The notes under the pieces are model-generated. The model was not told the DNA's origin. It was given only the letters and a program-made list of their open reading frames with translations, and did no database searches. Shown piece by piece: positions 41,389 to 50,506 of a stretch of 53,877 nt of DNA (position 1 is the first letter of the stretch; each line of letters starts with the position of its first letter). The translations under genes and the position numbers were made by a program. The stretch comes from Treponema sp. UBA4307 (lineage in GTDB: Bacteria > Spirochaetota > Spirochaetia > Treponematales > Treponemataceae), in contig DGUP01000050.1 in assembly GCA_002394685.1 (NCBI GenBank), positions 1 to 53,877 on the forward strand, in the 5' to 3' direction.

Positions 41389-43026
41389 TTACAGATATAA
41401 ACTCAAACCTACTCCAAACTTTTGACTTACGTCATCACCGCATTTAGTAATAACATAACTTGCGCCAAGAGCTGGTGTGAAACCTGATGAAATCTTGCCA
41501 AATACCAGATCTAATCCAGCAGCACCACCAATAAAGAAGCCGCCAGCATCAAAATCCCCCATGTTCACCTGGAAACCACCTCTTCCTTCTACATAAGGAA
41601 CAAGGTACAAAACCTTACAGTTTACAGGGAACTGAAGGCGGAACAGTGCACCAGCAGAAGCTACAAGATCACTATAATAACTGTCCAGTTTCTGAACATT
41701 AAACATTGTTCCAAACATAAAATAGTTTGCACCAAAAGTAAGCTGTGCACCTACATCAAATTTTTCTGTTGGCTGTGGTTTATAAATATTGAGAGTAAAT
41801 GCTGTTGTGTAAGGGAATCTTAAACTCAGTTCCTTAGCAGCCTTACCAACATTGCTTACCATTGAATCAAAGTCGTTAAGTCTCCAGTACCCCTGTTCTT
41901 CAATCCAGCTTGATCCAACTACAGATTTTCCAGAGAAATCAAATGATACCTTATAAGTATTCTCTTCAAGACTTGGTTCGCCGCATGTGTATTCCAGCAG
42001 CTTTGACTTGGAACCATAGAATCTCTTGTAAACTCTTACTGCAATTGCATAACGCATACCATCAATCGGGTCGTATGCAAATACACTGATAACAGTATCA
42101 CGAGTTGATTCAGAACAGTTTCTCAAAACCCAGATAAATGCATCTTCACCACAAACTGAAATAAATTCATTTGAGATAAAGTGTGACATTTCTTCATAAG
42201 TTGTTTCTTCATTATTTACAGTGTTAACGAATTTCTCCAGTCTCTTTGAGAAATCTGAAGTCTTATTTCCCTGAGAAACAGCTCTTTCGATAAATGTTTT
42301 TACTACAGCAGAAGGAATTGCAAAGTTTGTATTTTCACGATGAACTGCCTTCCATGTATTAATACCAATTACCTTGTATCCAGCGGCAGCCTTTGAATCC
42401 TTGATAAGAAGAGGACCACCTGAGTTACCACCGTCAATTTGTGCAGAATGCTGGATGAGTGTACTGATTTCAGGATCATACAATTCTTCCAGTCTTACTT
42501 CAGAGTTTGATACAATACCGTTACCGAACTGCCAGAGAGGTTTTGAGCCAAGGCCAGGGAAACCTGCTGACCATACTTCTGAACCGTCTTCAACTTCAGC
42601 TGTTGAAAATTCCAGACCAGGTCTGTTAAAGTTATCAGGCAATGCAATGAGAGCAAAATCCATGTCTTCATCTGAGGCTACAATTTTCAAGCCATTGAAT
42701 TCCTCGTACTTTCCACCCTTACCTTCAAACTTAATATTTACAGTATCAGCTTCACGAATAACGTGGCGGTTTGTAATGATATAAGGTTTTTTATTAGAAC
42801 CATAAACAATGAAACCAGAACCAAATGATCCTTCCAGGTAAGCTTCGATATAATCAGCATAATCTGAATAACCATCAGCCTTGAGAGAATCTTTATAGCT
42901 GGTTAAGAATTCCTTTGTTTTCTCAGGCATCTGTGGTTCTACAAGGCAGACATAATCTTTAAGAGATGCAGCGCTTAAAAAACCACAGGTCAAAAATGTA
43001 ATTAATGCAATTAAGTATTTTTTCAT
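41389..43026 (-). CDS. Secreted trypsin-like serine protease with beta-rich C-terminal domain
   Basis: A 545-residue protein with a signal peptide (residues 1-20, ending SAA). The protease domain, about 65-255, has the full triad: His 88 (TNRHV), Asp 123 (DMDFALIAL) and Ser 201 (GGNSGGPL). No PDZ domain is visible, unlike HtrA. The last 150 residues alternate in a way that suggests transmembrane beta strands, with many Gly and aromatic residues, ending GVGLSLYL. A role as an outer-membrane-anchored protease is plausible. A close paralogue lies at 44798-46507. A WYL regulator gene lies divergently upstream. Confidence 0.8.
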   Translation of the reverse strand: MKKYLIALITFLTCGFLSAASLKDYVCLVEPQMPEKTKEFLTSYKDSLKADGYSDYADYIEAYLEGSFGSGFIVYGSNKKPYIITNRHVIREADTVNIKFEGKGGKYEEFNGLKIVASDEDMDFALIALPDNFNRPGLEFSTAEVEDGSEVWSAGFPGLGSKPLWQFGNGIVSNSEVRLEELYDPEISTLIQHSAQIDGGNSGGPLLIKDSKAAAGYKVIGINTWKAVHRENTNFAIPSAVVKTFIERAVSQGNKTSDFSKRLEKFVNTVNNEETTYEEMSHFISNEFISVCGEDAFIWVLRNCSESTRDTVISVFAYDPIDGMRYAIAVRVYKRFYGSKSKLLEYTCGEPSLEENTYKVSFDFSGKSVVGSSWIEEQGYWRLNDFDSMVSNVGKAAKELSLRFPYTTAFTLNIYKPQPTEKFDVGAQLTFGANYFMFGTMFNVQKLDSYYSDLVASAGALFRLQFPVNCKVLYLVPYVEGRGGFQVNMGDFDAGGFFIGGAAGLDLVFGKISSGFTPALGASYVITKCGDDVSQKFGVGLSLYL

Positions 43027-43109
43027 AGTGCGGAAATAATAACACTTTTTTTATAAGATTGTCATTAGCAAAAGGCCAGATCCACCTTTCTGCAAAAACA
43101 GGGCAACAA

Positions 43110-43143
43110 TTCCCTCGACCAGGGAACAAAGAGGATTTATAAT
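43110..43143 (+). promoter_or_regulatory. Promoter of the WYL gene overlapped by a dyad
   Basis: TATAAT (43138-43143) has a weak -35 TCGACC (43115-43120) 17 bp away. A dyad TTCCCT/AGGGAA (43110-43126) sits over the -35, consistent with a repressor site. Confidence 0.55.
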
Positions 43144-43179
43144 AAACTAAAGATTTATTAATCCGGAAACAGGACTTGT

Positions 43180-44202
43180 ATGGCAGTAGATTTTTCAGAA
43201 AAGGCAAAACGCTACCAGGCAATCGATGAAATAATTGCCAGCGGAAGAAAATTAAAATGGAAAGAAATTATCCAGGAGCTGCAGGACAAATATGAAATCC
43301 ATACTAGCCGAACATCTTTCTTCAGAGACATAGAAGAACTGCAAAAAAAATATAACGCACCTATCGACACAGACTTTGAAACGAGCGGCTACTTTTATAC
43401 AGACCCTGACTACCGTCTGCCCCATTTGTACACAGATGAAAACGCCGCAAAAGCCGCCAGACTGATAAAAACTCTGATGGATATGGTAAAGGACAATCCT
43501 CTTTATAAAGAAGCTCAGGAAATTTTTGAATCCCTTTCCATTGAAAACCATGATATGTCATTTGAAAATATCCGGATCAGCAAAAAACCTGCAAACGACA
43601 GAATCATTTTCGTAGGTGCTCCAAACAAAAATATTCCGGCAGAAACATGGCGCCTTCTGGACAAGGCTCTCAAAGATAATCTCATCATCACCTTTGATTA
43701 TCAGTCGCTAACAGACAGCGCACCAAGAGGCAGGATTGTTCAACCCTGGCAGCTGATTTACGACAACGGCAACTGGAATCTTCACGGCCTGGATGTAGTA
43801 AAAAAGGGCCGCCGCCGCTATTCCCTGGGCGAAATAAAAAATCTTCAGCTGACAAAAGAGATTTTCAAACTTCCAGAGGATTACGACTTTAGAAAGATGA
43901 CAAGAGGCTCATTCGGTTGTATGTGCCACGACGAATACAAGGATTATAAAATTCATCTTCATGGATACGCAGCCCGTTATGCAAAAAACCGTATCTGGGG
44001 AGAAAATCAGACGATTACGGCTGACAAAAAAAATCCCGGGCCTGATGGGGATGGAATCATTTTGAGTTTTAAGAGCAATCAGCTTTTTTCAATTCAACGC
44101 TGGACCTGGCAGTGGGCAGACGAGGCATTCCCCCTTGCACCCCCGGAACTTGTGGATGACTGGAAACAGAGGCTGGAACGAATTACCCAGCTTCATTCAT
44201 AA
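43180..44202 (+). CDS. WYL-domain transcriptional regulator
   Basis: A 340-residue regulator with an N-terminal helix-turn-helix (KWKEIIQELQDKYEIHTSRT, then SFFRDIEELQ) and a WYL-type ligand domain at about 165-240 (GRIVQPWQLIYDNGNWNLHG). WYL proteins respond to nucleotides or nucleic acids and often control stress or defence genes. A dyad covers its own promoter, so it may be autoregulated. It is divergent from the first protease gene and overlaps the convergent DUF2007-like gene by 10 bp. Confidence 0.88.
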   Translation: MAVDFSEKAKRYQAIDEIIASGRKLKWKEIIQELQDKYEIHTSRTSFFRDIEELQKKYNAPIDTDFETSGYFYTDPDYRLPHLYTDENAAKAARLIKTLMDMVKDNPLYKEAQEIFESLSIENHDMSFENIRISKKPANDRIIFVGAPNKNIPAETWRLLDKALKDNLIITFDYQSLTDSAPRGRIVQPWQLIYDNGNWNLHGLDVVKKGRRRYSLGEIKNLQLTKEIFKLPEDYDFRKMTRGSFGCMCHDEYKDYKIHLHGYAARYAKNRIWGENQTITADKKNPGPDGDGIILSFKSNQLFSIQRWTWQWADEAFPLAPPELVDDWKQRLERITQLHS

Positions 44203-44693
44203 TCTTTAGTGGAGAAGAATCTTTTTAATCTGGTCCAGAAACTTACCTTTTCTTCTTTTACTTTTTTATTGAAGATTGTCATTCCCAGTAATTCCTGACT
44301 TGGTGAAATTTGATAAGGAGCTGCAAGAAGTTCCAGTATTCCAAGATATTTATCTTTTCCATCTCTTTCCGAAAGTCTTTCAACTTTATTTTTCATATAG
44401 TCTATGGCAACTTCAAGGGCTTCATCATAATCATCAACAAGGATGTAGAGTTTTATATTGAAGAGACTTGTCAGCAGATTTGCAGTCGTACCGTAAATCA
44501 TATTCATTTTGTCCCCTTCGATGTAAGACGGAATCCCCATTGAATACAACATACTTCTGATGAACATACAATCATTATGGGAACCAATATTCATAAAATG
44601 CTGATAGTCTTTTCCTGCCTGAACGCTCTTGAAAAAATCTTCCTCATAATTCTGGGAATCAATATTTTCAATTTCTTCTAATTCCTGATCCAT
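44193..44693 (-). CDS. DUF2007-like small protein
   Basis: A 166-residue soluble protein. The middle (SHNDCMFIRSMLYSMGIPSY, then IEGD and LYILVDDYDEALEVAIDYM) fits the DUF2007 pattern of a small ferredoxin-like fold often described as signal-transducing. The N-terminus is acidic and the C-terminus basic. It converges with the WYL gene and overlaps it slightly. Function unknown. Confidence 0.6.
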   Translation of the reverse strand: MDQELEEIENIDSQNYEEDFFKSVQAGKDYQHFMNIGSHNDCMFIRSMLYSMGIPSYIEGDKMNMIYGTTANLLTSLFNIKLYILVDDYDEALEVAIDYMKNKVERLSERDGKDKYLGILELLAAPYQISPSQELLGMTIFNKKVKEEKVSFWTRLKRFFSTKDYE

Positions 44694-44743
44694 TTTTTAC
44701 CTCTTCATTTTAATAAGATTACACTAATTCATACAAAAAAACA

Positions 44744-44771
44744 CCCTTTGAATCTTAATCAATTCAAAGGG
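44744..44771 (-). terminator. Terminator of the second protease gene
   Basis: CCCTTTGAAT (44744-44753) pairs perfectly with ATTCAAAGGG (44762-44771), with a GTGTTTTTTT end on the minus strand. Confidence 0.9.
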
Positions 44772-44797
44772 CAATTTGTTAAAGCTTAATTTTCTTA

Positions 44798-46507
44798 TTA
44801 GAACGTAATACCAAAGTTTAAATAGAATGCTTTATCAGTTTCTTCATTATTTTTTAAGATTACAACTCCACATCCTAAAACTGGAGCTACTGTTGTTCCT
44901 GGGAAGCCGTTTTCAAATATTACGTTACAACCAACTCCTACTCCATAAACAGGCAAAAATGGTTCCGCATGAAAATCCGTATTAATCTTAAGTCCAAATC
45001 TTCCGTCAACATATGGAACCAGGAAGAAGTTTCTTCCCTTAACTGGGACCTGGAATCTTAACATAACACCACCAGTCATAGTGAAAGGAATTGTTTCACT
45101 ATTCTTGAGCTGTTCAAAAGTTGAAAAACCTCCGAAAGCACAATAATTAGCACCAATTAAGATTTCTGTATTAAAATTAATTCCATTCATCTGGCCAAAA
45201 TCTTTTATACTAAAAGTAATAGAACCAGAATGCGGAACTTTTTTCTGCTTCTTTAATGTAGCTGTACCAGCTGTTGCAGCCATTCCATTAAAATCTTTTA
45301 ATTTCCAGCAGCCCTGTTCTTCACACCAAACAGAGTCATATGAAGCGAATCCTTTATATGTAAAAGTTACTTTATAATCATTATCTTCCAGTTCAGGGTC
45401 AGAAGTAGTATATTCAGTAGAATATTCCTGATCGTTTCGTTCTAAAAGATAATCAACGTTAGTCATATATCTTGGATCCTTTTCATATCTTGATAACCAG
45501 AATTTTCTAAATACCTGAATGGCAATTGAATACCGCATTCCATCTATAGGATCATATGCAAATATTGAGGCTACTGCTTCACGAGTATCATCAGAGCAAT
45601 TATTCAAAACCCAGATAAAGGCATCCTTTCCATATACGGCAATAAACTCATTTGAAATAAAGCGCTTAAACTCTGAAATGGTAGTTTCCTTATCACTGAC
45701 GACTTTTCTAAACTCTTCAAGTCTTTTTCCAAAATCAGGGCTTACCCCCTTATTTTTAACAGCATTATCAATGAAAGATTTTACAACTGATGAAGGAATA
45801 GAAAAGTTTGTATTTTCACGATATATAGCTTTCCAGGTATTAATACCTATAACTTTGTAGCCAGATGCAGATTTTGAATCCTTTACAAGAAGAGGGCCAC
45901 CTGAGTTACCGCCGTCAATCTGAGCAGAGTGCTGAATGAGGGCACTAATTTCCGGATCAAACAATTCTTCAATTTTAACAGATGTATTTGAAACAATACC
46001 CTTACCAAGCTGCCAGAGAGGCTTTGTTCCAAGACCAGGGAATCCTGCTGACCAGACTTCGTCTCCTTCTGCTACAGAGCCTGTATAAAATTCCAGACCA
46101 GGTTTTTTAAAATCTTCCGGAAGCGCAATCAAAGCAAAATCCATTTTTTCATCAGAAGAAATTACTTTTAAACCTTCATACTTAGTAGTATTTCCATCTC
46201 CTAAATCAAAAGTAATATTTACAGTTTCTGCTTCAATTACTACATGACGGTTAGTGATGATATAAGGTTTTCTATCTGAACCATAAACAACGAATCCAGA
46301 ACCAAATGACCCCTGAAGATAAGAGTCAATATATTCTGCATAATCATTATATCCACGAGATTTAAGAGACTCTTTGTATTCAGTCAAAAACTCTTTTGTT
46401 TTTTCAGGAACCTGAGGCTCAACAAGGCAGACATAATCACGTAAAGAAGCGGCACTAACAAAAGCGCAGCTGAGGGCAAAAATAATTGATAATATGTATT
46501 TTTTCAT
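44798..46507 (-). CDS. Secreted trypsin-like protease with outer-membrane-like C-terminus (paralogue)
   Basis: A 569-residue protein very like the one at 41389-43026 over the signal peptide and protease domain. The triad is His 88, Asp 123 and Ser 202. The C-terminal 170 residues diverge more but keep beta-strand periodicity, and the last residue is Phe (FGITF), as in outer-membrane barrel signals. An extra charged insert (NDQEYSTEYTTSDPELEDND) lies between the domains. It has its own promoter and terminator. The duplication, separated only by the WYL and DUF2007 genes, suggests local gene amplification. Confidence 0.8.
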   Translation of the reverse strand: MKKYILSIIFALSCAFVSAASLRDYVCLVEPQVPEKTKEFLTEYKESLKSRGYNDYAEYIDSYLQGSFGSGFVVYGSDRKPYIITNRHVVIEAETVNITFDLGDGNTTKYEGLKVISSDEKMDFALIALPEDFKKPGLEFYTGSVAEGDEVWSAGFPGLGTKPLWQLGKGIVSNTSVKIEELFDPEISALIQHSAQIDGGNSGGPLLVKDSKSASGYKVIGINTWKAIYRENTNFSIPSSVVKSFIDNAVKNKGVSPDFGKRLEEFRKVVSDKETTISEFKRFISNEFIAVYGKDAFIWVLNNCSDDTREAVASIFAYDPIDGMRYSIAIQVFRKFWLSRYEKDPRYMTNVDYLLERNDQEYSTEYTTSDPELEDNDYKVTFTYKGFASYDSVWCEEQGCWKLKDFNGMAATAGTATLKKQKKVPHSGSITFSIKDFGQMNGINFNTEILIGANYCAFGGFSTFEQLKNSETIPFTMTGGVMLRFQVPVKGRNFFLVPYVDGRFGLKINTDFHAEPFLPVYGVGVGCNVIFENGFPGTTVAPVLGCGVVILKNNEETDKAFYLNFGITF

Positions 46508-46513
46508 GGGCCT

Positions 46514-46542
46514 AATATAACAATAATTTATTCTTTGGTCAC
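46514..46542 (-). promoter_or_regulatory. Promoter of the second protease gene
   Basis: GTGACC (46537-46542) and TATATT (46514-46519) on the minus strand, spacing 17 bp, just before the ATG at 46507. The leader would be very short. Confidence 0.55.
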
Positions 46543-46600
46543 TATCTTTAAGGTGACATATATTGAATATTTGTCAAGATAAAGTTAAACTGTTTTCACA

Positions 46601-47362
46601 ATGAAAGAAATTACGTTCAGACAGTGGATTGCAGAAGATTTAAGTTTCAACTATGAAACAAAACTAACCTTTGCTCAGTGCGACAAAAATACAAATATGA
46701 CATGGGCTGAACTTCTGCGGCTTACTTCAGACTGTGCAGTGGAAGATTACAATATGCGTGATATGAGCTGGGAATTTCTAATGAAGCATGGAGTTATCTT
46801 TGTTGTTTCCAGATCTTCCTATCATATCCTCCAGATGCCAAAAGCTGAAGAACAAATCACTCTCCAGACCTGGGAAGAAAAAGCCTCTGGTCCGCTGTTT
46901 ACCCGTCGTTTCTTAATCAAAGACACTTTAACCGGCCAGACCCTTATTACAGCATATACCCTGTGGACACTGATTAATTTTGAAAGCCGTAAAATAATTC
47001 CTGAAAAAGAATACACCTTCCGACCAAGCCCAACATGCTCTTCTCCATTTGATGGAATTGTGCCCGGCAGAATTAAAGAAGTTGAAGGCATGGAAAAAAT
47101 CGGAAGCCACAAAGTTGTATTCACTGATACAGATTCTAACGGTCACGCAAACAATTCCAAATATATTAATTTTGTTCTCGACTGTCTGCCTGAAAAATTC
47201 CAGGAAATGACTTACAAGGAAATGAGAATTAACTATTCAAAGGAAGCCACTTATGGAGACACAATAGATCTCTATGGAAAAATTGATGAAGCTTCAGGCA
47301 AAATAACTGTTATCGGAAAAGTAAATGATGGCATCTGCTTTGAAAATGAACTTTACTTCTGA
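46601..47362 (+). CDS. Acyl-ACP thioesterase
   Basis: A 253-residue double-hotdog thioesterase of the FatA/FatB-like bacterial family. The first hotdog begins FNYETKLTFAQCDKNTNMTW and the second VVFTDTDSNGHANNSKYINFVLD, where the Asp, Asn and His of the active site are visible. It releases fatty acids from acyl carrier protein. It is a single gene; the SRP RNA follows. Confidence 0.88.
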   Translation: MKEITFRQWIAEDLSFNYETKLTFAQCDKNTNMTWAELLRLTSDCAVEDYNMRDMSWEFLMKHGVIFVVSRSSYHILQMPKAEEQITLQTWEEKASGPLFTRRFLIKDTLTGQTLITAYTLWTLINFESRKIIPEKEYTFRPSPTCSSPFDGIVPGRIKEVEGMEKIGSHKVVFTDTDSNGHANNSKYINFVLDCLPEKFQEMTYKEMRINYSKEATYGDTIDLYGKIDEASGKITVIGKVNDGICFENELYF

Positions 47363-47371
47363 TTTAACGGC

Positions 47372-47400
47372 TTGAAAAAAGAATCTATTTAAGATAATAT
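47372..47400 (+). promoter_or_regulatory. SRP RNA promoter
   Basis: TTGAAA (47372-47377) and TAATAT (47395-47400), spacing 17 bp, about 10 bp before the RNA. Confidence 0.8.
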
Positions 47401-47409
47401 CTTTACATT

Positions 47410-47509
47410 GAGTTCAGGAACCCTGCAAGGTTCCCCTTCAAAACCCCGCCAGAGGAGGAATCCAGCAACGGTATGATGTGGGAAGCTGTGCCAGGTCATT
47501 CCTGGGCTC
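47410..47509 (+). ncRNA. ffs: Signal recognition particle RNA (4.5S type)
   Basis: The ends pair over 11 positions (GAGTTCAGGAA with TTCCTGGGCTC, two G-T pairs). The apical part has CCAGA, GGA, tetraloop GGAA, TCC and AGCA, the conserved helix 8 bound by Ffh. A run of nine T follows and serves as terminator. The length of 100 nt fits the small bacterial form. Confidence 0.92.
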
Positions 47510-47542
47510 TTTTTTTTTGAAGAAGCAGTTCGCCTATTTTTT

Positions 47543-48991
47543 TTAGAGAAGTTTTTTTACCCTCTCCAAATCATTTTTCAGCATAATGCTGTCAGGATGA
47601 TTTTTAAGTCCTTCCTCCAGCAGAACTTTTGCTTCGGAGTATTTTTTCGAATTAAAAAGCGGTGCCACTTTATTGTGAATGGCCACATCATAATTATGCC
47701 AGTGAGTATTTGACAGTCCCTTTAGAGCTGCATTACCAGGTAAGATTTGTAAATATTTATCCGCAGTTTTTGCCGCCTCCAAATCATTATCATCCTGAAA
47801 AAAAGAATTGCTATGCTGAACTGCAAAGTAAACAAACCATTCGTCCACTTTGTTTTTGATCTCTTTACTGGATTTATACAAATCACTTTGCATCAGTTTC
47901 TGAGTTTCTTCAATTCCATCCAGAACCGGTAAATTTACAAGTTGATTTTCCATTCTGGCAATAAAAATTATCTGCCTGTTTTCTTCCACCGATTCCCTGC
48001 TCAAAATATTTTCATGGGAATTTATAATATTTTCGGCTTCCTGAAAATTTTCTCCGTAAAGCTGTTCGACCATTTCATTGTAAACTGCATTCTGATAAAT
48101 TTCCGTAAGCCTTTTACTGAAAGAAAAAGTTTCATACCACTGATCCATCCAGGAAAGAACCTGCCTGTAGTTTTCCCCCTTCTGCAAATCAGAAACATAA
48201 TTGTTGCAGGTAATTTCAAAAACATTTTGTCCGTCATTTTCAGGAGAGTTTTCTTCCTTTAAAAATAGAAACCGGGTATATGCTAAAGGAACTGCTTTTT
48301 CAAAATCTTTTTGCTCATTTAGTTCAGCTGCAAGATTTTTTGGAATTAAAGAGACTAACATTTTATCAGAAATTGGCCGGCTGTTTTTATACCGTGATGC
48401 TGGAACATAATTGTACTGCCCGCCCCTTTTACTTCCGGAAGTACTTGTTTTCGGATCAAAGCCTGCAGGATTTGTACACTCAACATCAATCCGCTGACCG
48501 TCAACAATTACTGAACAATAAACGTGACCTGGCACCAGATTTCCTTCCACTTGAATTCCACAGGCCTTGCAGAAAGCAGCATACAAAATACTTGAAGTAA
48601 CGCAATTGTATCGACCTTCATCAAAAGTAACATCAAGATGATTCTGATTTTCTTCATACTGAAAAATTATTTTCTCGTAAAGAAAATCGAGAATTGCTCC
48701 GGCTTTTTCTTTTTCAGAAAGATTTTTACCAAAACTGCCTTTCAGTTTTTTAACATAGGTACGGAATTTTTCCAGATAAGTTTTTTCATAATCACTGCCA
48801 GGCTGAACAAAATCAAAATAAAGTGAAGCCTTTATCATTTCGTCAGCAGTGAGATTTTCTTTATGAAGGATTTTCTCTGAAAGAACAAAAATTGATTTTA
48901 CTTCAGGATTTTGTTCTTCCAGAGGTTTTGCTAAAATACAAAAGTTCAGTAAAACAAATGCGGTAAAAAGTAAAAAATATTTCTTTACCAT
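47543..48991 (-). CDS. Secreted transglutaminase-like protein with helical repeats
   Basis: About 482 residues. A signal peptide (MVKKYFLLFTAFVLLNFCILA) precedes a transglutaminase-like core with Cys in YNCVTSSILYAAFCKACGI, His in VPGHVYCSV and Asp in RIDVECTNPAGFDP. The C-terminal half is helical, ending in a TPR-like stretch (SEAKVLLEEGLKNHPDSIMLK). The start is uncertain: the ORF is open to 49039, but the signal peptide fits ATG 48991, whose nearest GGAG is rather distant. It overlaps or nearly abuts the M48 gene upstream. Substrate unknown. Confidence 0.75.
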   Translation of the reverse strand: MVKKYFLLFTAFVLLNFCILAKPLEEQNPEVKSIFVLSEKILHKENLTADEMIKASLYFDFVQPGSDYEKTYLEKFRTYVKKLKGSFGKNLSEKEKAGAILDFLYEKIIFQYEENQNHLDVTFDEGRYNCVTSSILYAAFCKACGIQVEGNLVPGHVYCSVIVDGQRIDVECTNPAGFDPKTSTSGSKRGGQYNYVPASRYKNSRPISDKMLVSLIPKNLAAELNEQKDFEKAVPLAYTRFLFLKEENSPENDGQNVFEITCNNYVSDLQKGENYRQVLSWMDQWYETFSFSKRLTEIYQNAVYNEMVEQLYGENFQEAENIINSHENILSRESVEENRQIIFIARMENQLVNLPVLDGIEETQKLMQSDLYKSSKEIKNKVDEWFVYFAVQHSNSFFQDDNDLEAAKTADKYLQILPGNAALKGLSNTHWHNYDVAIHNKVAPLFNSKKYSEAKVLLEEGLKNHPDSIMLKNDLERVKKLL

Positions 48992-49014
48992 CAATCGAAT
49001 GCTTTTTTCTCCAT

Positions 49015-50454
49015 CTATTTCTTTTTCAGAGAAAGCCACTGCTTAGCACTTTCCAGGAGCCCTCTTTTTTTTGGGATTTCTTCCAGATCCTTTTCACTTA
49101 TATAAAAACCTTTTTCTTCAGGAGGCATTTCTTTTGGAACAAAAGTTTTAAGTGCTTCAATCCTTTCAAGTAAAGGCGGATGACTATAGTTAAATATGCA
49201 GTAAAATCTTGGAGGAGTAAACTCAGAAAGATTTTCCTTGTTCATCTTAATAAGTGCAGTACATAAAGTTTTTGCATTATTTAAAATTTCAGCAGAATAT
49301 AAATCAGCCTGGAATTCATTTCTACGGCTGAACAGATTTCTTACAAGATTTACCAGTGGCAAAAAACCTTCAAAAATAGTGAAGGATAAAATAATTCCCA
49401 TAAAGCGGAATGTACTGAAAAAGTGTTCATAGCCTTCTGGAATAACATGGGTTTCAAGTACATCCATAATGTACTCATCATGAGGAATAAGATGGAATGA
49501 CTGATACAAATCTGTTCTCCATACAAGAAGATTTAAAATCAGCAGAACAATAAATACAAGAGGAATTGTTACCGCCATATGAACAATATTGTGATGGTTA
49601 ACATAATGTCCCAGTTCGTGGCCGATTACAGCCTCTATTTCATCAGGAGTAAGCTGCTTAATAAGGGTATCATAAAGTACAATACGCTTGCTCTTACCCA
49701 GACCTGTAAAATATGCATTACTGTGACCACTTCTTTTTGAAGCATCCATCACATAAATTCCGCTTGAAGAAAAACCACTTTTCCTTAAAAGTTTTTCCAG
49801 ACGATTTTTCAAGTCGCCGGATTCCAGAGGAGTAAACTTGTTAAAGAGAGGAGCAATCACCATTGGATAAAGATAAGATACAACTACGCTGAAAACAACA
49901 TAAACTGCCGCAAGCAAAGCCCACCAGCCTCTTGGCACATGAATAAGAAGTGCTGTAGCAACACAAATGAGAGGAACAGCGATTACAAGTGTAAGGACCA
50001 GAGATTTTAACTGATCAAAGAACCAGATCTTTGCAGTCATCTTGCTAAAGCCATAATTCTTTTCAATTACAAATTCCTGAATCAAATCAAAAGGAATATC
50101 AATAATTGCTATAGGAAGAGAAATGAATAATGCAAAAAGCAGATTTGTAAGATATGCATTAAGTGTCCAGATCCAGCTGAACTGTTGCGCATAAGCATAA
50201 ACGTAAAGAACAACTATAAGAGAAACAATTGTTTCTACAACATTACGAATTATCCACAGAAAATATTTCGAATCTTCATAGGCGCAAGTCTGCTCAAGCT
50301 TTAACTTGTCCACGTAGCCCTGAATTTCCGGAGGAATTTCCATACCGTGATTAATACGGTGACGGTAATCTACAAATTCAAGGAGTTGATTTAAAATAAA
50401 ACTAAATCCTTTTCCAACAAAGAAAAGTACCAGAAAAAATTTTGAATATTCCAT
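49015..50454 (-). CDS. M48-family membrane metalloprotease (Ste24/CAAX-type)
   Basis: A 479-residue integral membrane protease. The zinc motif is GHELGHYVNHH, and the third ligand lies in NEFQADLYSAEI. Several membrane segments precede it, as in Ste24-like proteins. The HELGH region is complete, so it should be active. GGGATGATGAA precedes the ATG. It follows pyrC by about 50 bp, and the transglutaminase-like gene follows; co-transcription is likely. Confidence 0.9.
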   Translation of the reverse strand: MEYSKFFLVLFFVGKGFSFILNQLLEFVDYRHRINHGMEIPPEIQGYVDKLKLEQTCAYEDSKYFLWIIRNVVETIVSLIVVLYVYAYAQQFSWIWTLNAYLTNLLFALFISLPIAIIDIPFDLIQEFVIEKNYGFSKMTAKIWFFDQLKSLVLTLVIAVPLICVATALLIHVPRGWWALLAAVYVVFSVVVSYLYPMVIAPLFNKFTPLESGDLKNRLEKLLRKSGFSSSGIYVMDASKRSGHSNAYFTGLGKSKRIVLYDTLIKQLTPDEIEAVIGHELGHYVNHHNIVHMAVTIPLVFIVLLILNLLVWRTDLYQSFHLIPHDEYIMDVLETHVIPEGYEHFFSTFRFMGIILSFTIFEGFLPLVNLVRNLFSRRNEFQADLYSAEILNNAKTLCTALIKMNKENLSEFTPPRFYCIFNYSHPPLLERIEALKTFVPKEMPPEEKGFYISEKDLEEIPKKRGLLESAKQWLSLKKK

Positions 50455-50506
50455 TTCATCATCCCAACGTTTTTTGAGTTAAATGTTTTTAATACGCTTT
50501 TTTTAT

